Positions 7,696 to 15,148 of a stretch of 64,000 nucleotides of DNA are shown here, piece by piece (position 1 is the first letter of the stretch; each line of letters begins with the position of its first letter). The translations under genes were made by a program, and so were the position numbers. Under the pieces are notes generated by a model. The model was given only the letters and a program-made list of their open reading frames with translations. It made no database searches and was not told the DNA's origin. The stretch covers positions 46,698 through 110,697 of the forward strand of contig DDEQ01000039.1 in NCBI GenBank assembly GCA_002336105.1, given 5' to 3'. The stretch comes from Chthonomonas sp. UBA1950. GTDB taxonomy: Bacteria > Armatimonadota > Fimbriimonadia > Fimbriimonadales > Fimbriimonadaceae.

Positions 7696-8346
7696 ATGGC
7701 AAAAGTGAATCAAGGGGCAGTGATCGGCGCGCCGTCGGGAAGAATCGGCAACGTCGTCTTTTTTCGAAACGGAACCGGTGTTGCGATGCGCGAGTTTCAG
7801 AAGCCGCGCGATCCTCGAACCCCCGCACAGTTGGCGGCTCGCGACCGAATGGCGCTGGCGGCTGCGGCATGGCGAAGTCTTTCTGCGACCCAGGTACAAG
7901 CATGGAAACGAACCTGCGGAGGGAGTCCGAGCAAGGCCCGAGCCACGTTCATTCGCCTCGCTCTCAAGTTTCTTCAGGTCACGCCCGGCGGGACCATTCC
8001 GCTTGATCCGCCGTTGCAAGCCTTTGCCGGTGACGCGATCTCCGTGACCGTTCACGCCGTTCCTTCACCGTCGCCAGGCTTAAACGGTAGCCTCATTTTT
8101 GCCGCCGATGCGCCGAACGGTCCGCATGCGGTGTGCGAGTTGCTGGTTCAACCCCTGAGCTACGCGGGACGAACGCCGCAGGTTCGCGACTATCGCACGT
8201 CGGGGTTCTTTCGGTTTGTGGCAGGTGGCTTATCGACGTCCATTCTGAAACCCGCCGGAGCCTACGCGACGGCTGTTCGGTTTGTGAATCCTTCTACCGG
8301 GCAGTCGTCGGGGGTGATTGAATTGGAGATTGTGTCGATCACTTGA
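7696..8346 (+). CDS. Protein of unrecognised family, paralogue of the gene at 3083-3742
   Basis: 216 aa. The N-terminus has glycine-rich VIGAPSGRIGNVVFFRNGTG, then MREFQKPRDPRTPAQ, an Ala-rich helix and QVQAWKR. The second half is beta-rich, with ALKFLQVTPGGTIP, GDAISVTV, TSGFFRFVAGGL and AVRFVNPSTGQ. The shared blocks with the minus-strand copy run over the whole length (KFLQVxPxGTxP, GFFxFVxGxL, RFVNxxTGQ), so these are true paralogues. No signal peptide or membrane segment. It lies between the 198-bp array and further REP-like units. Role unknown; the pairing around the SIR2-kinase gene may reflect a duplicated insertion hot spot or a cargo island. Confidence 0.8.
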   Translation: MAKVNQGAVIGAPSGRIGNVVFFRNGTGVAMREFQKPRDPRTPAQLAARDRMALAAAAWRSLSATQVQAWKRTCGGSPSKARATFIRLALKFLQVTPGGTIPLDPPLQAFAGDAISVTVHAVPSPSPGLNGSLIFAADAPNGPHAVCELLVQPLSYAGRTPQVRDYRTSGFFRFVAGGLSTSILKPAGAYATAVRFVNPSTGQSSGVIELEIVSIT

Positions 8347-8354
8347 CACCTATT

Positions 8355-8462
8355 TTGGAGTGCGGTGACCTGTCACCGCTTTCGACCGCGCAACCTGTTG
8401 CGCGAAGGTCAGCGCGAGAGCTCGCGCAGGACAAAGCGCTGAGAGCTCAGCGCAGTCCATAT
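8355..8462 (+). repeat. Complete REP-like element with four palindromes
   Basis: Begins TTTGGAGTGCGG and ends GCGCAGTCCAT, so the ends are GGAG and the complement of GGAC in opposite orientation. Inside are four two-base-loop palindromes: GCGGTGAC/GTCACCGC (8362-8379), CGCGCAAC/GTTGCGCG (8387-8404), GCGCGAG/CTCGCGC (8412-8427) and GCGCTGAG/CTCAGCGC (8436-8453). It lies 9 bp after the stop of the gene at 7696. This is the best reference copy of the element in the window. Confidence 0.85.
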
Positions 8463-8573
8463 AGCTAGAACCAATCTAGAACTCCGACTTTTTAAAGCGC
8501 AAAGCCCGTATTCAACTATTAGGTCAAAGATTCTCTCAACTTGAAATCAACCATTGCTCTTGGGAATCTCAGT

Positions 8574-8625
8574 GCAGCGCGGCAGGCCGCGCAGGACAAA
8601 GCGCTGAGAGCTCAGCGCAGTCCAA
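8574..8625 (+). repeat. Right half of a REP-like element, next to the RAYT stop codon
   Basis: GCGCGGC-ag-GCCGCGC, the linker AGGACAAA, GCGCTGAG-ag-CTCAGCGC (8601-8618), then AGTCC. It ends less than 12 bp from the stop codon of the transposase gene. Confidence 0.8.
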
Positions 8626-8633
8626 AGGCCATG

Positions 8634-9176
8634 TCAAAAGTCGTCTTTTATCTGAACTAGGTCGGTTTTGAATGACATCACTGTTTCATAGAACGGCGCG
8701 TCTGCATTGTTCTTGAACCACGATGCCGAGCACCATTCGTATTGCTCGGGCACAGCAACCAAGCCATGATGCACTGGGTTACGGTGCACGTAAGCTAGTC
8801 TTGCCAAATATGACTTCTCGTAAGTGATTCGTGAGTCCCAGTACTGATACCAAACCCTGCGCCCTTCTGCTTGGTCTTCACGATTGATTGCGCGCGCTGT
8901 GCATGAATGAACCTTGTGAACCAACTTTTGCAGGGAGTCCTCTTCTTCTGGGGCCAATCCGATGAAGTGATAGTGGTTATTTAGAATCGCCCAAGCATGA
9001 AGTTGCCATCCAGCCATTTTTGCTTCTGATAGTAGCGTTTCCTCTAAAAGAAGTAGCCTGCTTGGAGTATTGAAGAGTTGTGCTTTTTGGTAGGTACCGC
9101 CTGTAACACAGTAAATTCCCTTGCACATATGCAACCTTGCAGGAGCATGAGGCCAACTTTTCATAGATGACATCAT
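8634..9176 (-). CDS. REP-associated tyrosine transposase (RAYT, Y1/IS200-like)
   Basis: 180 aa from the ATG at 9176; a second ATG follows directly at 9173 and the frame is open further upstream only because it runs into a repeat. Hallmarks are GIYCVTGGTYQKAQLFNT near the start, the HUH pair in AILNNHYHFI, and the C-terminal YVHRNPVHHGLV and YEWCSASWF blocks with the catalytic Tyr region. RAYTs are single-copy domesticated relatives of IS200/IS605 TnpA that cut and spread REP palindromes. The gene is bracketed by element ends: the AGTCC end of the unit at 8574-8625 beyond its stop and the GGAG end of the unit at 9179 just before its start. It is probably the source of the local REP-like repeats. 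Confidence 0.92.
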   Translation of the reverse strand: MMSSMKSWPHAPARLHMCKGIYCVTGGTYQKAQLFNTPSRLLLLEETLLSEAKMAGWQLHAWAILNNHYHFIGLAPEEEDSLQKLVHKVHSCTARAINREDQAEGRRVWYQYWDSRITYEKSYLARLAYVHRNPVHHGLVAVPEQYEWCSASWFKNNADAPFYETVMSFKTDLVQIKDDF

Positions 9177-9178
9177 AC

Positions 9179-9268
9179 TTTGGAGTGCGGTGACCTGTAG
9201 CCGCTTTCGACCGCGCAACCTGTTGCGCGAAGGTCAGCGCGAGAGCTCGCGCAGGACAAAGCGCTGAT
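9179..9268 (+). repeat. Left part of a REP-like element, abutting the RAYT start codon
   Basis: Starts TTTGGAGTGCGG two bases from the transposase ATG. The first palindrome is damaged on one arm (GTGACCTGTAGCC), while CGCGCAAC/GTTGCGCG and GCGCGAG/CTCGCGC are intact. It breaks off after GCGCTGA. The continuation appears 75 bp later at 9344, so the copy is probably interrupted. Confidence 0.8.
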
Positions 9269-9280
9269 GGGGCTTCGCGT

Positions 9281-9296
9281 GAATGGTGAAAAGTGA
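9281..9296 (+). repeat. 16-bp spacer repeat, inverted copy at 9592-9607
   Basis: GAATGGTGAAAAGTGA here and its exact reverse complement at 9592-9607. Each copy sits between the left and right halves of a split REP-like element. A diverged form (GGGTGAAAGGTGAG) is near 9444. Confidence 0.65.
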
Positions 9297-9343
9297 ATTG
9301 TGAGTAACCAGTAAGCCTATTCGCGGTTGATGAGTCACTTTCT

Positions 9344-9396
9344 GCAGCGCGAGAGCTCGCGCAGAACAAAGCGCTGAGAGCTCAGCGCAGTCCATA
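9344..9396 (+). repeat. Right half of a REP-like element
   Basis: GCGCGAG-ag-CTCGCGC, CAGAACAAA, GCGCTGAG-ag-CTCAGCGC, then AGTCCATAT. It appears to be the other half of the unit beginning at 9179. Confidence 0.8.
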
Positions 9397-9484
9397 TGTC
9401 GGGGCCTCTTTGGGGGTGGTCAAGTTTGTTTTCGGGGCTTAGGGTGAAAGGTGAGTTGGAGATGATGTGTAGCCAGAAGGAGCC

Positions 9485-9541
9485 TCTATGGACTGCGGTG
9501 ACCTGTCACCGCTTTCGATAGCGCAACCTGTTGCGCGAGAC
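9485..9541 (+). repeat. Left half of a REP-like element
   Basis: Starts TATGGACTGCGG (GGAC in place of GGAG), then GCGGTGAC-ct-GTCACCGC and GCGCAAC-ct-GTTGCGC. It breaks off at GAGAC; the matching right half is at 9609. Confidence 0.8.
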
Positions 9542-9608
9542 CCATCGCTAGGAAGACGTTTATTGGAGCAGGCGAAACGCCCATTCAATACTCACTTTTC
9601 ACCATTCA

Positions 9609-9672
9609 TGCGTAGCCCACAGCGCGACAGGTCGCGCAGAACAAAGCGCTGAGAGCTCAGCGCAGTCCAAAG
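9609..9672 (+). repeat. Right half of a REP-like element, downstream of guaA
   Basis: GCGCGAC-ag-GTCGCGC followed by AGAACAAA, GCGCTGAG-ag-CTCAGCGC and AGTCCAAAG. The first palindrome has a different stem from its equivalents, changed on both arms. It ends about 30 bp from the guaA stop, so it could also fold at the 3' end of that message. Confidence 0.8.
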
Positions 9673-9703
9673 AAGCACCTGTCCTAGCAAAGGCGCTGAA
9701 CCT

Positions 9704-11230
9704 CTATTCCAGCTCGATTGTAGCTGGGGGCTTGCTGGTCAGGTCGTAAAACACGCGGTTGACGCCATCGACCTCGTTCACGATGCGGGTGGCGATATGT
9801 TCGAGAACGTCAAACGGTAGGGGGACGGCGCGCGCGGTCATCGCGTCTTCGCTTTCCACGGCGCGGAGAACGATTGGTTGCTCGTAGGTGCGCTCATCGC
9901 CCATCACGCCGACGCTTCGGACATCCAAAAGCGCGGCGTAGCTTTGCCAGATGCCCTTGTTGAGTCCTCGTGCGCGGAGTTCAGAACGGAAGATGTAGTC
10001 TGCGTCTTGAGTCATCTTGACTCGGTCAGGAGTGACCTCGCCAAGCACGCGAACTGCCAGCCCCGGTCCAGGGAATGGCTCTCGGTCGACCATATCATCG
10101 GGCAAGCCAAGCGACCGACCGACTGCACGAACCTCGTCTTTGAACAACCAACGTAGCGGCTCGACCAGCTTCATGGTCATCCAGTCGGGGAGGCCTCCTA
10201 CATTGTGGTGGCTCTTGATTTTGGCGGAGGTCGCCGAACCTGATTCGATGACGTCGGGGTAGAGGGTGCCCTGAGCAAGAAACTCGCAGCCCTGAAGTTC
10301 GGCGGCGTGGTCTTCGAACACCTGCACGAATTGCGCACCAACTGCTTTGCGTTTCTCTTCGGGGTCCTTCTTGCCTGCTAAAACGCCGAAGAATCGGTCG
10401 TGCTCTTTGAACGCTTTCAGGTTGCCCTGAAAGTGCGTGCCAAACGTTTCGATGACCTGCTCTGCTTCGCCTTTGCGCAAAAGTCCGTGATCTACAAAGA
10501 CGCATACGGCTCGGTCGCCGATAGCTCGAATCAGTAGTGCGGCCATAACGCTACTATCGACTCCGCCGCTTACCGCGCAGAGCACCTTGCCGTCGCCCAC
10601 TTCTTCGCGTATTTTGGCGACTTCTTCTTCAATAAAGTTCTCGGTGGTCCAGTCTCCGACAAGCCCCGCTTCATCCTTCAGGAACCTTCGTAGAATCTCT
10701 TTTCCTGCCAAGGTGTGAGTGACTTCGGGATGGAACTGGACGCCAAACTTCTTAGCCTCTGGGTTTGCCATCGCCGCGACCGGGCACGAATCTGTGGAGG
10801 CGATCACGCTGAAGCCTGGCGGGACCTGTTGAACTTGGTCGCCGTGGCTCATCCAAACTTCATAACTATCCAGACCGCTCAGGTAGTTAGCTGAACCAAC
10901 CGGAGTGATGGCTCGCTTGCCGTATTCCTTATGGTCTGCATTGGACACGACTCCACCTAGGCGAAGCGCCATGAGTTGTTGCCCATAACAGATGCCAAGG
11001 GTGGGAATGCCTTCGAGCATAGACATGTCGAGGGTGGGAGCGTTCTCTTCTAGAACGGACCGAGGACCGCCACTAAGAATGACTGCGGTCGGCTTTACTT
11101 CTCGAATCTTTTCGGCTGCCGTTGTCCAAGGGACCATTTCGGAGTAGACACCTTGTTCGCGGACTCGGCGAACGATGAGCTGGGTGTATTGGCCTCCAAA
11201 GTCAACAACGAGGACAACCTGATGGGTCAT
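9704..11230 (-). CDS. guaA: GMP synthase (glutamine-hydrolysing)
   Basis: 508 aa, full length. An N-terminal class I glutamine amidotransferase carries GGPRSVLE, the nucleophile Cys81 in GICYGQQLMA and the His-Glu of VQFHPEVTHT. It is followed by the ATP pyrophosphatase domain with the PP-loop AVSGGVDSSVMAALL near residue 220 and the dimerisation domain ending KPPATIELE. It converts XMP, ATP and glutamine to GMP in the last step of guanine nucleotide synthesis. The start ATG at 11230 is divergent from the esterase gene. No guaB is nearby. Its 3' side lies against the REP-like cluster. Confidence 0.98.
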   Translation of the reverse strand: MTHQVVLVVDFGGQYTQLIVRRVREQGVYSEMVPWTTAAEKIREVKPTAVILSGGPRSVLEENAPTLDMSMLEGIPTLGICYGQQLMALRLGGVVSNADHKEYGKRAITPVGSANYLSGLDSYEVWMSHGDQVQQVPPGFSVIASTDSCPVAAMANPEAKKFGVQFHPEVTHTLAGKEILRRFLKDEAGLVGDWTTENFIEEEVAKIREEVGDGKVLCAVSGGVDSSVMAALLIRAIGDRAVCVFVDHGLLRKGEAEQVIETFGTHFQGNLKAFKEHDRFFGVLAGKKDPEEKRKAVGAQFVQVFEDHAAELQGCEFLAQGTLYPDVIESGSATSAKIKSHHNVGGLPDWMTMKLVEPLRWLFKDEVRAVGRSLGLPDDMVDREPFPGPGLAVRVLGEVTPDRVKMTQDADYIFRSELRARGLNKGIWQSYAALLDVRSVGVMGDERTYEQPIVLRAVESEDAMTARAVPLPFDVLEHIATRIVNEVDGVNRVFYDLTSKPPATIELE

Positions 11231-11257
11231 ACGTCGTTGTACCCGATCTTATGCGGC

Positions 11258-11263
11258 TAAACT
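11258..11263 (+). promoter_or_regulatory. Candidate leaderless -10 box (TAAACT)
   Basis: TAAACT ends 7 nt before the ATG at 11271. No Shine-Dalgarno sequence is present. Confidence 0.4.
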
Positions 11264-11270
11264 GGTCTCC

Positions 11271-12137
11271 ATGCGACGCGTTCTCGTTCTCTTAGCGATC
11301 TGCACAGCTGCGATTTCAGCTGCACAAGAACACATCCGCGATGTGATCTATATGAAGTCCGGCGGCGCGGCATTTACTATGGATGTCTATAAGCCTAAAA
11401 CCCCGAATGGTGCTGCTGTCATCTGGATGGTCAGCGGTGGTTGGGTCTCGCTCCACGATCAGATCAACGATGGTTTGGCCCAGTATTTCAACGCGCAAGG
11501 ATTCACCCTGATCGAGGTTGTTCACGGCAGCCAACCGCGTTATGCCATTCCCGAAATCGTCAAGCAAGTTCGAAGGGCGGTCCGATTTGCCCACGCGAAG
11601 GCAAAGGAGTACGGATACGACCCAAACAAGATTGGCGTCTCTGGTGGCAGCGCAGGCGGGCACCTTTCGCTGATGATCGCTGGAATGGGAGATGACGGTG
11701 ACCCATCGGCAACTGATCCCATCGAGCGCGAATCGAGTCGAGTGAACTCCGTCGCCGCGTTCTTCCCACCAACTGACTTTTTGAACTACGGGAAGGCAGA
11801 TTACATGCCTTTTGACGCCCCGCAGATGCAGGTATTCATTCCAGCGTTTGGTGTCACGAAGTCAACGACAAAGGAAAAGCTGATCGAAGTTGCCAAAGAA
11901 ACGTCGCCGATCACCTACGTCAACGCGAAGTTTCCTCCAACTCTGCTTTTGCACGGCAATCAAGATACATTGGTGCCTCTTCAGCAGTCTCAGCTGTTTG
12001 ACGCCGCACTGGGCAAACAAGGGATTAAGCATGAATTGGTCGTTGCCAAGGGGTTTGGCCATGATGGAAAGCTCGTGATGAATCAAGCGCTCAAGGTACT
12101 GACGTGGTTCAAGGAGACGCTGCTGGGCAAGCCATGA
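11271..12137 (+). CDS. Secreted alpha/beta-hydrolase (esterase/lipase)
   Basis: 288 aa. Signal peptide of about 18 residues (VLVLLAICTAAISAAQ). BD-FAE/HSL-like esterase fold: the oxyanion region is WMVSGGWVSLHD rather than HGGG, the nucleophile serine lies in VSGGSAGGHLS, the acid Asp in LLHGNQDTLVP, and the catalytic His in GFGHDGK. Substrate unknown, probably a carboxylic ester of a sugar or lipid outside the cytoplasm. First gene of a tightly coupled run: its TGA overlaps the ATG of the next gene. Confidence 0.88.
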   Translation: MRRVLVLLAICTAAISAAQEHIRDVIYMKSGGAAFTMDVYKPKTPNGAAVIWMVSGGWVSLHDQINDGLAQYFNAQGFTLIEVVHGSQPRYAIPEIVKQVRRAVRFAHAKAKEYGYDPNKIGVSGGSAGGHLSLMIAGMGDDGDPSATDPIERESSRVNSVAAFFPPTDFLNYGKADYMPFDAPQMQVFIPAFGVTKSTTKEKLIEVAKETSPITYVNAKFPPTLLLHGNQDTLVPLQQSQLFDAALGKQGIKHELVVAKGFGHDGKLVMNQALKVLTWFKETLLGKP

Positions 12138-12478
12138 TTCATGGAATTTCGCTTGTGATCGCTGAGGTGACCGATATGTCTCGATCAGTTCGGTTCTATC
12201 GAGATGTGGTTGGCTTGCCTCTGATGTACGAATCGGAGGCATGGTCTACCGTCCAAGCCGGGCAAGTGTCGATTGGTTTGCACACGCCGATGAGCGAGAG
12301 CCCAAAGGGGACGGGTTGGACGGTCGTGTTGGATGTAGATGATCTGGATGCGCTTCGCTCACGCCTGGAAGAGGGCGGGTGCGAGGTCAGCCCAGATCAC
12401 GAAGTACCAGCAGGGAAGATTATCCTGTTTTGTGACCCAGACGGTAACCAATTGCAAGCAATGCAACGAAACGCATGA
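12134..12478 (+). CDS. VOC (glyoxalase/bleomycin-resistance) family protein
   Basis: 114 aa. Two beta-alpha-beta-beta-beta units typical of VOC: VTDMSRSVRFYRDVVGLPL at the N-terminus and FCDPDGNQLQAM at the end, with Glu/His-type metal positions partly retained. The start ATG at 12134 overlaps the preceding stop (ATGA), giving translational coupling; its own stop overlaps the tsaE start the same way. The specific substrate cannot be assigned. Confidence 0.88.
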   Translation: MIHGISLVIAEVTDMSRSVRFYRDVVGLPLMYESEAWSTVQAGQVSIGLHTPMSESPKGTGWTVVLDVDDLDALRSRLEEGGCEVSPDHEVPAGKIILFCDPDGNQLQAMQRNA

Positions 12479-12894
12479 TTTCTGGCACCTTTGAGATCGC
12501 GAACGAAGCTGAGATGATGGCTTTCGCCGCAAGCTTCAAAGAGGAGCTATTTGCGGGAGACGTCGTGTTGCTTGAGGGACCATTGGGGGCGGGGAAGACA
12601 ACCCTCGTGCGCGGGTTGTTGCTGTCTCTCGGCTTTGATGGCCCGGTTCGGTCTCCAACGTTCAACCTCATTCAGACCTTTCCAACTGACCCGCCTGTAA
12701 TGCATGCAGATTTGTATCGGCTGAAAAGCACGCGTGGAACCGGCATTGATGACTACTTTGTCGACCACTTATGTTTGATTGAGTGGCCCGATCGAGCGGA
12801 AGATTTGGTTGTTCCGACCGAGTGTTGGCGAATTGAGATCGCGTTTCGTGGAGAAGGACGAATGGTTAAAGTATCGCCGCCCGAGGTCGCTTAA
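12475..12894 (+). CDS. tsaE: tRNA threonylcarbamoyladenosine biosynthesis ATPase TsaE
   Basis: 139 aa. Walker A GPLGAGKTTLVRGLL (about residues 36-50), then the family-specific VRSPTFNLIQTF, a conserved HADLYRL and CLIEWPDRAEDL. TsaE is the ATPase that resets the TsaBD complex during t6A37 modification of ANN-decoding tRNAs. The start overlaps the VOC gene stop (ATGA). tsaB and tsaD are not in the window, although in many genomes tsaB follows; instead a DUF3052-like gene follows by 3 bp. Confidence 0.95.
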   Translation: MISGTFEIANEAEMMAFAASFKEELFAGDVVLLEGPLGAGKTTLVRGLLLSLGFDGPVRSPTFNLIQTFPTDPPVMHADLYRLKSTRGTGIDDYFVDHLCLIEWPDRAEDLVVPTECWRIEIAFRGEGRMVKVSPPEVA

Positions 12895-12897
12895 CTC

Positions 12898-13491
12898 ATG
12901 GGAAAGGAAGCGAAGTGTCTTGCCGTTATCAACGGGAAATCCGTCGAGCTAAGAGCGTCGTTGGAGGAGACAGGGATGAAGCTTCGTGGGGACAAGAAGG
13001 TCGATTGCCAGTTGTCCCAGATCCAAGACTTGCGTGTTGAGAATGACTGGCTGCACTTCGTGGTTGGGGACTACGAAGTTAGGCTCAACCTCGGTGTGAA
13101 ACCTGCTTTGAGTTGGGCAAAGTACATTCAAAGTCCGCCAACCTTGCTTGATAAGCTTGGACTCAAAAAGACGCCCCGCATCGCGCTGCTAGGTTCCGGT
13201 GACTTCTCGGATTTGAGCGAGGTTGAGTCGGATTTCTCGCTGATCGAAGGGGTCCTGTATGACGCAATTATCGTGTTTGTACAGCATAGTCATGGCCTTA
13301 GATCGTTACGTCAACTATTGCCTAGCATTGCTCAGAAGGGAATGTTGTGGATCGTCTACCCGAAGGGCGTGAGCGATATCCGGCAAGCGGGAGTGCTCGC
13401 TGCCGGACGTTCGCTGGGTCTCGCAGACGTCAAGGTTTGTCGTTACTCAGAATCGCACACTGCACTTAAATTTGTGCGGCGACAGGACTGA
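12898..13491 (+). CDS. DUF3052-like protein
   Basis: 197 aa. The C-terminal half (about 95-195) resembles DUF3052: RIALLGSGDF, YDAIIVFV, then GMLWIVYPKGVSD and LGLADVKVCRYSESHTALKFV. The N-terminal 80 residues form a small beta-rich domain (PH-like pattern, DLRVENDWLHFVVGDYEVRL) that is not typical of the short family members. Function unknown. It begins three bases after tsaE and overlaps the convergent dioxygenase gene by 26 bp at its 3' end. Confidence 0.75.
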   Translation: MGKEAKCLAVINGKSVELRASLEETGMKLRGDKKVDCQLSQIQDLRVENDWLHFVVGDYEVRLNLGVKPALSWAKYIQSPPTLLDKLGLKKTPRIALLGSGDFSDLSEVESDFSLIEGVLYDAIIVFVQHSHGLRSLRQLLPSIAQKGMLWIVYPKGVSDIRQAGVLAAGRSLGLADVKVCRYSESHTALKFVRRQD

Positions 13492-14386
13492 GCGGCTTCA
13501 AGTCTTGCTCGATTTGCTCGCGTTGCCCTTCAAGAAATGGAGGCAACACGAGCGTCTCTCCTAGATGCTCCATGTCCTCGTCGACTCCGAAGCCGGGGCC
13601 ATCAGTTGCGAGCTCGAACAACACACCTCCTGGCTCGCGGAAGTACACGCTTCTGAACCAAAACCGGTTGATCTCGCCGGAAGTTTGAATTCCCCAAGCC
13701 TCGATTTTTTCTTTCAGTTCGGTTAACGCGGCGTCATCCTTGACTCGGAACGCCACATGGTGGACACCGCCTGCTCCGACTCTACCGAATGATTTCGTCG
13801 GGTCGGCGGTCACGCGAAGCCTTGCGAAATGTCCCTCGTCTGCGGTTTCGAATGTGTTGTCACCTTTCTGTTCGTAACCCAGTAACTCGGTCAAAACGCG
13901 GATTGTGCTTGCGGGGCGGGCACTCTCTAGGGAAACTCCGGCAATGCCTTGAATTGCATGATTCGCTTCGACTACTTTGCCCCAAGGCACACTGGTATTC
14001 GGCTTGTCATCGTGGGCAACAAGCTCAAGTCTCTGCCCCTCGGGGTCTGCAAATGTGATCGCATTCTCGTCAACTTCCGGCGATAGACCAGCCTTTTCAA
14101 GTCGCTCAGCCCACCAGCCAATAGAGGATGAAGGAATTCTAAAACTGGTTAAGCTAACAGTTCCGGGACCAGGCACGGTCGAACCGATGTTTGGCCAGTC
14201 AAAGAAAGTGAGGTCAGTACCGGGGCTACCCACGGAATCGGCGTAGAAGAGGTGGTACGCAGACACGTCATCTTGGTTTACGCTCTTCTTCACGAGTCGA
14301 AGCCCCAAAACCTGAGTGTAGAACTCAAGATTGTTTTGGATTTGGGACGAAACTGCTGTTACATGATGGATTGTGTGTGCGTTCAT
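13466..14386 (-). CDS. Ring-cleaving dioxygenase of the VOC family (hydroquinone-type)
   Basis: 306 aa from the ATG at 14386 (MNAHTIHHVTAVSS); AGAAG lies upstream. An alternative ATG at 14404 adds six residues. It has two VOC modules: residues about 5-125 with HHVTAVSS, FYTQVLGLRLVKKSVNQDD and DPEGQRLELVAHDD, and about 150-290 with GVHHVAFRVKDD and REPGGVLFELATDGPGF. The His and Glu residues match the Fe(II)-binding pattern of MhqO/CatE-like enzymes, which open hydroquinone or catechol rings. Tail-to-tail overlap with the DUF3052-like gene. Confidence 0.88.
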   Translation of the reverse strand: MNAHTIHHVTAVSSQIQNNLEFYTQVLGLRLVKKSVNQDDVSAYHLFYADSVGSPGTDLTFFDWPNIGSTVPGPGTVSLTSFRIPSSSIGWWAERLEKAGLSPEVDENAITFADPEGQRLELVAHDDKPNTSVPWGKVVEANHAIQGIAGVSLESARPASTIRVLTELLGYEQKGDNTFETADEGHFARLRVTADPTKSFGRVGAGGVHHVAFRVKDDAALTELKEKIEAWGIQTSGEINRFWFRSVYFREPGGVLFELATDGPGFGVDEDMEHLGETLVLPPFLEGQREQIEQDLKPLSPVAAQI

Positions 14387-14466
14387 GCAATCTTCTATGT
14401 GCATTCATTCTCAAAGAATTTGCATGAACTTGAATTAAGTTTTAAGGAAACAAAAAGCACTAGGCT

Positions 14467-14949
14467 TTAGCCGTCAAAGCGCTTGTGCTCGATGTTCTCA
14501 AAAATGCAGAAAGGTCTTTCCCCATTTCGTTCATCCTTCGTCCAGTAATGGATAACAGCTTTAACTGTATCAATATACTCCTGATATCCAATCGGCTTTT
14601 TGACGAAGCTACTTGCACCATTCTCATAGCAAGCGTTGACGTCATTAGATTCACTACTTGATGTAAAAATAATGACTGGAATGTTCTCGGTACGCTTGTT
14701 CTGCCGCATTCGCTTGACGACTTCGGTTCCAGAAACCTTGGGCAGCTTAAGGTCACACAACACAGCAACTGGCATGTTGTGGCACGGCTCTTTTGACTCT
14801 ACTCCAAGCAACGTCAACCCTTCTTCGCCATCATGAGCCACAACTGCAGAAACACCTAGTTGACTCTTTGTTATGGCACGAATAGTCAGTTGCTCGTCAT
14901 CAGCAGAGTCTTCGATCAGCAATATGGTCTTTTGTGCGACCAATGGCAT
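14467..14949 (-). CDS. Single-domain response regulator (Rcp1-like)
   Basis: 160 aa. The frame is open further upstream, but AGAGGTG five bases before the ATG at 14949 fixes the start. Receiver hallmarks: acidic pocket LLIEDSADDEQLT, phospho-acceptor Asp in LCDLKLPKVSG, Thr/Ser in IIFTSSSES, and Lys in FVKKPIGYQEY. No output domain, so it acts through protein contact, as CheY/Rcp1 relatives do. There is no histidine kinase in the neighbourhood; its partner is elsewhere. Confidence 0.93.
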   Translation of the reverse strand: MPLVAQKTILLIEDSADDEQLTIRAITKSQLGVSAVVAHDGEEGLTLLGVESKEPCHNMPVAVLCDLKLPKVSGTEVVKRMRQNKRTENIPVIIFTSSSESNDVNACYENGASSFVKKPIGYQEYIDTVKAVIHYWTKDERNGERPFCIFENIEHKRFDG

Positions 14950-15148
14950 AACACCTCTATTTATCCTCGCTTTCAAGCTGAAAATAGTGAATTCTGACTG
15001 CGAAAAGACTTCTTTGCGGATATCGCAACAAGCAAGCGGAGTCAATTCACCCTGTACAAATGTGAAATAGATCGTAGCTCATTTTAAGACGAGAATACGG
15101 AGCGTACTATTCGCTAACTTCTTGCTTAGTCGTGCGCAATAAAAGTGT

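Noticed and set aside
8355..9672. Palindromes as rho-independent terminators
   Set aside because: They lack T-runs, occur in groups of up to four and carry the RAYT-type GGAG ends.
9878..10505. Open frames inside guaA on both strands
   Set aside because: These are shadows of guaA, whose product is full length and conserved.
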